Origin: Manduca sexta
Taxonomy: Eukaryota; Arthropoda; Insecta; Lepidoptera; Sphingidae
Reading direction: 5' to 3'
Length of the DNA stretch: 64,000 bases
NCBI RefSeq assembly: GCF_014839805.1
Contig: NC_051124.1
Location: 992,001-1,056,000, forward strand
Below, piece after piece: positions 59,304-64,000 of this stretch (its first letter is position 1; every line of letters starts with the position of its first letter). Below the pieces are notes generated by a model. That model did not search any database and was not told the DNA's origin. It was given only the letters and a program-made list of their open reading frames with translations. The position numbers and the translations under genes were made by a program.

Positions 59304-62300
59304 AAACTACATTACCAAAAATACTGGTAAGCAAAGCCTAAGTATTAATTCCGCACATGCAGCGTATATAAACAACTCCTATCACGTTAAAGATCCCTTA
59401 ATAGGTGAGGTAAAAACGACGCGGAAATTCCGTCTATTTTATGGTTTACGTAATCCCGTGCGACATTAGGGTAATTGCACCGATATTGGACGGGCATCGA
59501 GAGCGGCGCAAACACCGCTCCGACCGACGCAAACTGCGCCGGATATCCACTAATGTTATGAAGGATTTATTTACTAAGAGCTTCGTATAACGTGTATTTA
59601 GCAGAGTGTCCTCTTTGATAGCCGAATAGCGAATTGATTTTTCGCGGTAAAGTAAACTCAGTACAGTCATGCTAGTATAAATTCATAATGCTTTTATGTT
59701 ATAGTTTTACAACAAAACACTGAAACGATACTGACAAAATCTACTATCGAGCTAGCTAGAACTTTAAGAAATGTTATAGGTCTGTGTGTCTTTTTTCATT
59801 AGTTAGAAGACGAATTTCACGAGGACCATTTCCGTGATAAACTAAACCTTATAGCGTTCAGGGTTAATATAGAATACAATAAATTAAAAGAACTTCTTTT
59901 CTGAAATTTGGCAGCAGTTGCAAAGTTTTCCGCGCTTAAACAAACAAAAACTTCAGCATAATAATAATTCTTAACTATTAATATTTCATTCTACGTCAGA
60001 TTTGCCTTTTTAGCGCAACACTCGCAGAAGCAATTTTCAACTCAACAAAAACAAGTCTCAAATTTCGTGTACACGAATTTCAATAACCGAAATCAATACA
60101 GACATACGTGTCGCCTCCTGTCTCCGCGCTGAGAGCGTCTCAAAGAACTCTTTGTGAACGAAGGCGACGACGTGCTCCTTACCATGTCTTTAGCATAAAG
60201 AGTTTCGGTTGTGAAAGGAATTTTTGTCAGGAAAGGCCTAGACATACGTGCCCCGTCTGAGCTATCAAGACTGAATGATATGAGCAGCACGCCTGATAGA
60301 TACGACTCATAAACAGAAACATACTTAGTATGATAAATATTAGACCGTAGTGTATTCTGGGTTTATTTTGAGATTTTTTTCAAGCACAGTTTACTCAGGC
60401 TAGGATTTCCTTTATATCAGGACCCAATTGCACTTGCACGCTGGTGCTTGATGGTAGAAACAGATAAACAGTGAAACCTACAGGCAGTATAGACAAATAA
60501 ACACGTATAAGTACTAACGATATAACACGAATTTACAAAATTTGCCTCAAAATTATCTAAAGAGCTGAGAAAGAAAGTTTTACAGGAACACGAACAGTCT
60601 ACGGAAGTTTGAAATATCCATCAATAACATTATAAATTCCCACATGAGCATTCCTAAAATAAAACCACATCTGTAACATTGATTGATGACCAGTAAGAGG
60701 AACACTATTCCCTCTGTCTACCCCGAGTGTGGCGTGATTGATGGTACTGCACTCTGCGGCTAACCGCGCATTTTCGTAAATCGATTAAAATTTTAATCTA
60801 GCTGCTCGTTGTTTTTCTCCGAAGCCATCAGATTCGTTGCAGTTTGTGCAGGCTAAAAAAGCAAAAGTAATCTCGCTCGAAGTACTGAAACGTATCCTTT
60901 AACATTTGTTAAAATGTTTTTAGTGTCGCCTTAGAACTAAAGATATAGAGTAATATATCACCACATTTTTTTCAAGCCATCATACGAATAAGCCGCTTGA
61001 TTGTATGATTGACATACTAAATCATCATACCTGACTGTAAGCATAAATTGCACCAAAGCATTTTAGAATTACAATGTACAACAAGAACCTGTAATGTATT
61101 CATTCCTTAAACATTAATATATATAGTACAATCAGCAAATGAAGAAATAACCTTAACAGTAAAAGAACCAGGCATTAAAGGAAAGGAATCCGTATCAGAG
61201 CATCATAAGACTCCCTTCATTCCAGAAATCTGTCGTAAAAGGCGCAGAAAGTACACCAATATCTCCAAAACTCAAATTGACACTACAATACAAGACATGA
61301 CATGTCCAAAGTTTCCACGTTACATCTCCACTAATGACAAACAAAGTAAACAAACTTATTGGAACAAGTGTACAGTCCCGCGTCAACTTGGGCTCATTAA
61401 AATTTGCCAAGTGTACCTACTTACCTTGTTCCCACTGCGCACGGTTATTAATTTTAACTTTACGCATGTTACTTGTTTGTCAAAGGTTGTACGGAGTTTT
61501 AAATTAACTTCTGGAAACAGAATCAACTGTATTTCGGATGCTTTGAAATTGTGTTATTATGACATCTTTGATATGGACACGTTTTAGTTATATTGTTTTA
61601 TTAGGATTTTGTATGTGTTTGTGTGATGTTTGAGATTATTGATTCGATCTTAGATTGTCTTAATCTTCTGATATGTAGGTTCATTAAAGACCAAAATTAA
61701 AGTCATAATTAAATTTGTTATTGATATGGCGATAAGGTCACTCTCTACAACGGTATTGAATAAATCGAAGAATGTATACATTTTTGTATGAATTTGTCCT
61801 CCGGCAACCTCATTGATGAAGAAAGGAAAAAATAATACTAACATATTACGTGTATTGGTGAGTGGTACCACCTTGGTCGAACCTTTTTATCCTATAGATA
61901 ATGTTTACTAGCTATAGTCCGGACACGAGCTCTGAGGAATCGTACTTAATGTTGACATAATGATTTAATACAGTAATTTTGTCGTTATTATGTTATTTCT
62001 GACATCGGAAGTGCGAAATACATTTATTACATCGATAGCGTCATACCAATAAAACTACCTTATTAAGTCGTTACGTCAACATTAAATACTATTCCTTGAA
62101 GCACGCGTTCGGACTTTACTTAAAATTTTATTAAAGACAATAAGTCATCAAACATGGCTTTAACAGACCCAAATATCCGGGACCTAAAACGTAATGCAGA
62201 TTCGAAGGTCCGGAGAGGCTCAGAAGGTAATCCCTGAAGGTAGTGGGGTTCTGCCCGAGATGTCGGTTTGAAGGGCTTTAGTAGGAGATAGTTACATATT

Positions 62301-62348
62301 AAGAAATAATCTCTCCTCGATGTAAAGGATCAAACAAATCTTACTTGC
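59304..62348. other. Non-coding DNA
   Basis: No gene is supported. GACATACGTG occurs twice in one patch (about 60102 and 60241), suggesting an unclassified repeat, and the minus-strand open frame there (60093-60290) is serine/arginine-rich without a domain. At 61723-61750 a 28-base likeness to SINE type B is too short to call. Confidence 0.45.
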
Positions 62349-62675
62349 ATACTTACTATTATTATAAATGCGGGTTTGTGACAACATTGGGATGTTTTTA
62401 AGTTTGTGAGAAGTAAACGTAGAAACAACGGATTTTCATGATATTTGGCGCATGCGTAGATAATGGTCATTGCAATTCTATGGTCTATCATGTCTTGGAT
62501 TAATATTATGCTTAGGCTACTTTCTATCCCTGTAATATACTTCTATGGAAATTAAGGGATTTTTTTATCTGATATTGTTACATGCGGCGCTAGCGTCGTA
62601 AAGTTGTTTTAGCGACTTTTGTAGCAGAGAGGGTTTTTACGAAGACAAAGCCGCGAGCAGTTGCTCGTATAAGAT
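62349..62675 (-). repeat. Dispersed repeat family K, reverse copy
   Basis: TTACTATTATTATAAATGCGG, AGTTTGTGAGAAGTAAACG, and near the other end TTTACGAAGACAAAGCCGCG follow the family K layout in reverse. Non-coding. Confidence 0.6.
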
Positions 62676-63542
62676 AAATGAAAGACAGATTATAGCTTTC
62701 CTGTACTAAATAAAAATGTATACTATTTTTTTTCTTTCTTTCTATACTATTGCTATAAGTGAGTCTATTTCTACTAATAAGTAGTGCGGAAATACTCTAG
62801 TCAAGAATATACAAAAATACTTAACGTTTAATATTTCAGTAGGTAAAGGCAGTGTATCATGTGCTCTTGGTAATCAGATCGTCTGAGTTTAAAGTTGTTG
62901 TGATAGATAGTAAAATGAAAACTTCACTATTGGAATAAAAAACATTTTCTTTCTAATATATTTATGTTTACCTACGACCTTGTTGGATTGTCCTAATTAG
63001 GGTAGTTCAAATGTTTAGGTTGCTAATTGGCGACGTATCGACAGGTTTAGTGGTTTTATTTAAACATGCAAAAGAGAAAGTGCTAAGACTTGTTTCATAT
63101 AAATAAACCTTTTCGTTGTGTTTAAATTGGGGTTAATTGAATATTGGTTACTCATCAAGGATGTTCATCACCAAATAAGTGGACAGCTGAGATGTCTAAA
63201 TAACAAAATAAATAATAGGATGTTTTCCGATTGGCATCATGCTAAGATTACAATTCCAGAGATGTGAATATGTTTAGATGTTTTTAAAAAATAAACACAT
63301 TAACCACTGAACGGGTTAATATGAAATTTGGCTATAGTACGCTTCTTACTATCGTGAATTAAACAGGATTTTTATTCCTGTAAATTTCTCACACACGACG
63401 AGTCGCCAGCACCAATTACTAAATAACGCAATCTACACAATACGACATTGATAAAATAACATAGATTAGTACCATCCGAGAAACTTCACTTACACTATCC
63501 GACTACTGAAGCTCTCAACACAATCGTTAACACATTTCTTAG
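62676..63542. other. AT-rich non-coding DNA
   Basis: Nothing recognised apart from the polypyrimidine stretch just before 63543. Confidence 0.5.
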
Positions 63543-63683
63543 GAATACGAAGTGCTTCGCCGAGGCACTCCATTTACATCTGAGGAGTCTGTTATCGCAG
63601 CTGTCTCGCAGTCAAAGACTCGCGACGCTACTCGCCAGCGACATCTTGCTGCAATCGCTTCCAATGTATTTACTTGTTGTTAA
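63543..63683 (+). CDS. Candidate terminal coding exon of a host gene (partial)
   Basis: A GC-richer patch follows a good acceptor (CACATTTCTTAG). From 63543 it is open for 46 codons and ends in TAA at 63681-63683. It reads EYEVLRRGTPFTSEESVIAA, then VSQSKTRDATRQRHLAAIAS and NVFTCC. An AATAAA lies about 75 bases downstream at 63759-63764. A gradual fall back to AT-rich sequence after the stop fits a 3' UTR. I do not recognise the protein and other frames over the patch are also open, so this is a candidate only. Upstream exons would have to lie left of the patch, or outside the window beyond a long intron. Confidence 0.3.
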   Translation, partial: EYEVLRRGTPFTSEESVIAAVSQSKTRDATRQRHLAAIASNVFTCC

Positions 63684-64000
63684 GTACGTGTTCCTTTACA
63701 ATGTAGATTCTACTGTTGGGCATGTTTTAGTCCTTATTAGTTACATATATAAAAAGAAAATAAATATGCCAATCTTCACTAGTTGGGTAGGCAATATAAG
63801 TAGAAGAAGAAGTTACGTAAATCAATTACTATTATTCCTTTTTTAAGGATTATTTCTTGCTCATTTTGGGGTTTAAGGATCAAAAAAAATTATAGATAAA
63901 TCATGGATGCGGTAAGACAGAGTAATAATATAATAATTTATTTTTATTCTATCTATTTTTGGATGTTTATTTAAAATTTGTTATTCCAGGTACGATTCAC
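63684..64000. other. AT-rich DNA, possible 3' UTR then intergenic
   Basis: Contains the AATAAA at 63759-63764. The window's last bases TTATTCCAG then GTACGATTCAC look like a splice acceptor, but too little follows to judge. Confidence 0.35.

Noticed and set aside
61723..61750. Another SINE type B copy
   Set aside because: Only about 28 bases resemble the family; insufficient.
1..64000. CRISPR arrays, operons, bacterial insertion sequences
   Set aside because: No regularly spaced short repeats, no dense co-directional genes; composition and repeats are those of an insect nuclear genome.

Overview
This is 64 kb of AT-rich insect nuclear DNA, almost certainly from a ditrysian moth or butterfly. 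The assignment rests on the repeats: RTE fragments with (ATG)n tails, three tRNA-headed SINE types, a Helitron tail, a Penelope-like terminal repeat and small hAT MITEs of kinds familiar to me from lepidopteran genomes. I cannot name the species. I see no bacterial, organellar or CRISPR sequence and no confident host gene. The only host-like coding signal is a 47-codon patch at 63543-63683 with a good splice acceptor, a stop and a downstream AATAAA. The window therefore reads as an intron or intergenic desert shaped by mobile elements.

Region 1-10 kb is the most structured part. Two PIF/Harbinger copies (1898-6849 and 7987-10081) both sit between CAG target duplications and keep recognisable pieces of a plus-strand transposase. 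The first copy was later split by a 2829-bp DNA transposon (3084-5912) with 28-bp perfect terminal inverted repeats and a TA duplication. The second Harbinger copy preserves the empty site and so proves the insertion. The inserted element carries a broken gene of the insect 'SDNC..QNRN' protein family (DUF7869-like), which I infer to be its transposase. A 5'-truncated RTE retrotransposon fragment with an 11-bp duplication then landed inside that element. This gives a three-level nest that can be ordered in time. A hAT-type element with a perfect 8-bp duplication lies between the two Harbinger copies.

Region 10-41 kb is mostly unremarkable AT-rich DNA. Scattered through it are non-LTR tails, a Helitron end, Penelope fragments, SINEs, a small hAT MITE family, a 163-bp tandem duplication and two perfect hairpins.

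Region 41-64 kb opens with a nearly complete Tc1/mariner (DD37D) element at 41034-42339, whose transposase is broken by one frameshift. It also holds a Penelope-like remnant with inverted terminal repeats and a 15-bp duplication (48889-49540), a 365-bp near-perfect foldback flanked by TTAA (50780-51144), a second type of hAT MITE (53426-53609), further SINEs, and a 190-bp repeat present twice.

There are no operons or pathways here. The functional story is the order of transposon insertions. Boundaries called 'exact' below come from matching target duplications or an empty site. All other boundaries were judged by eye and are approximate.
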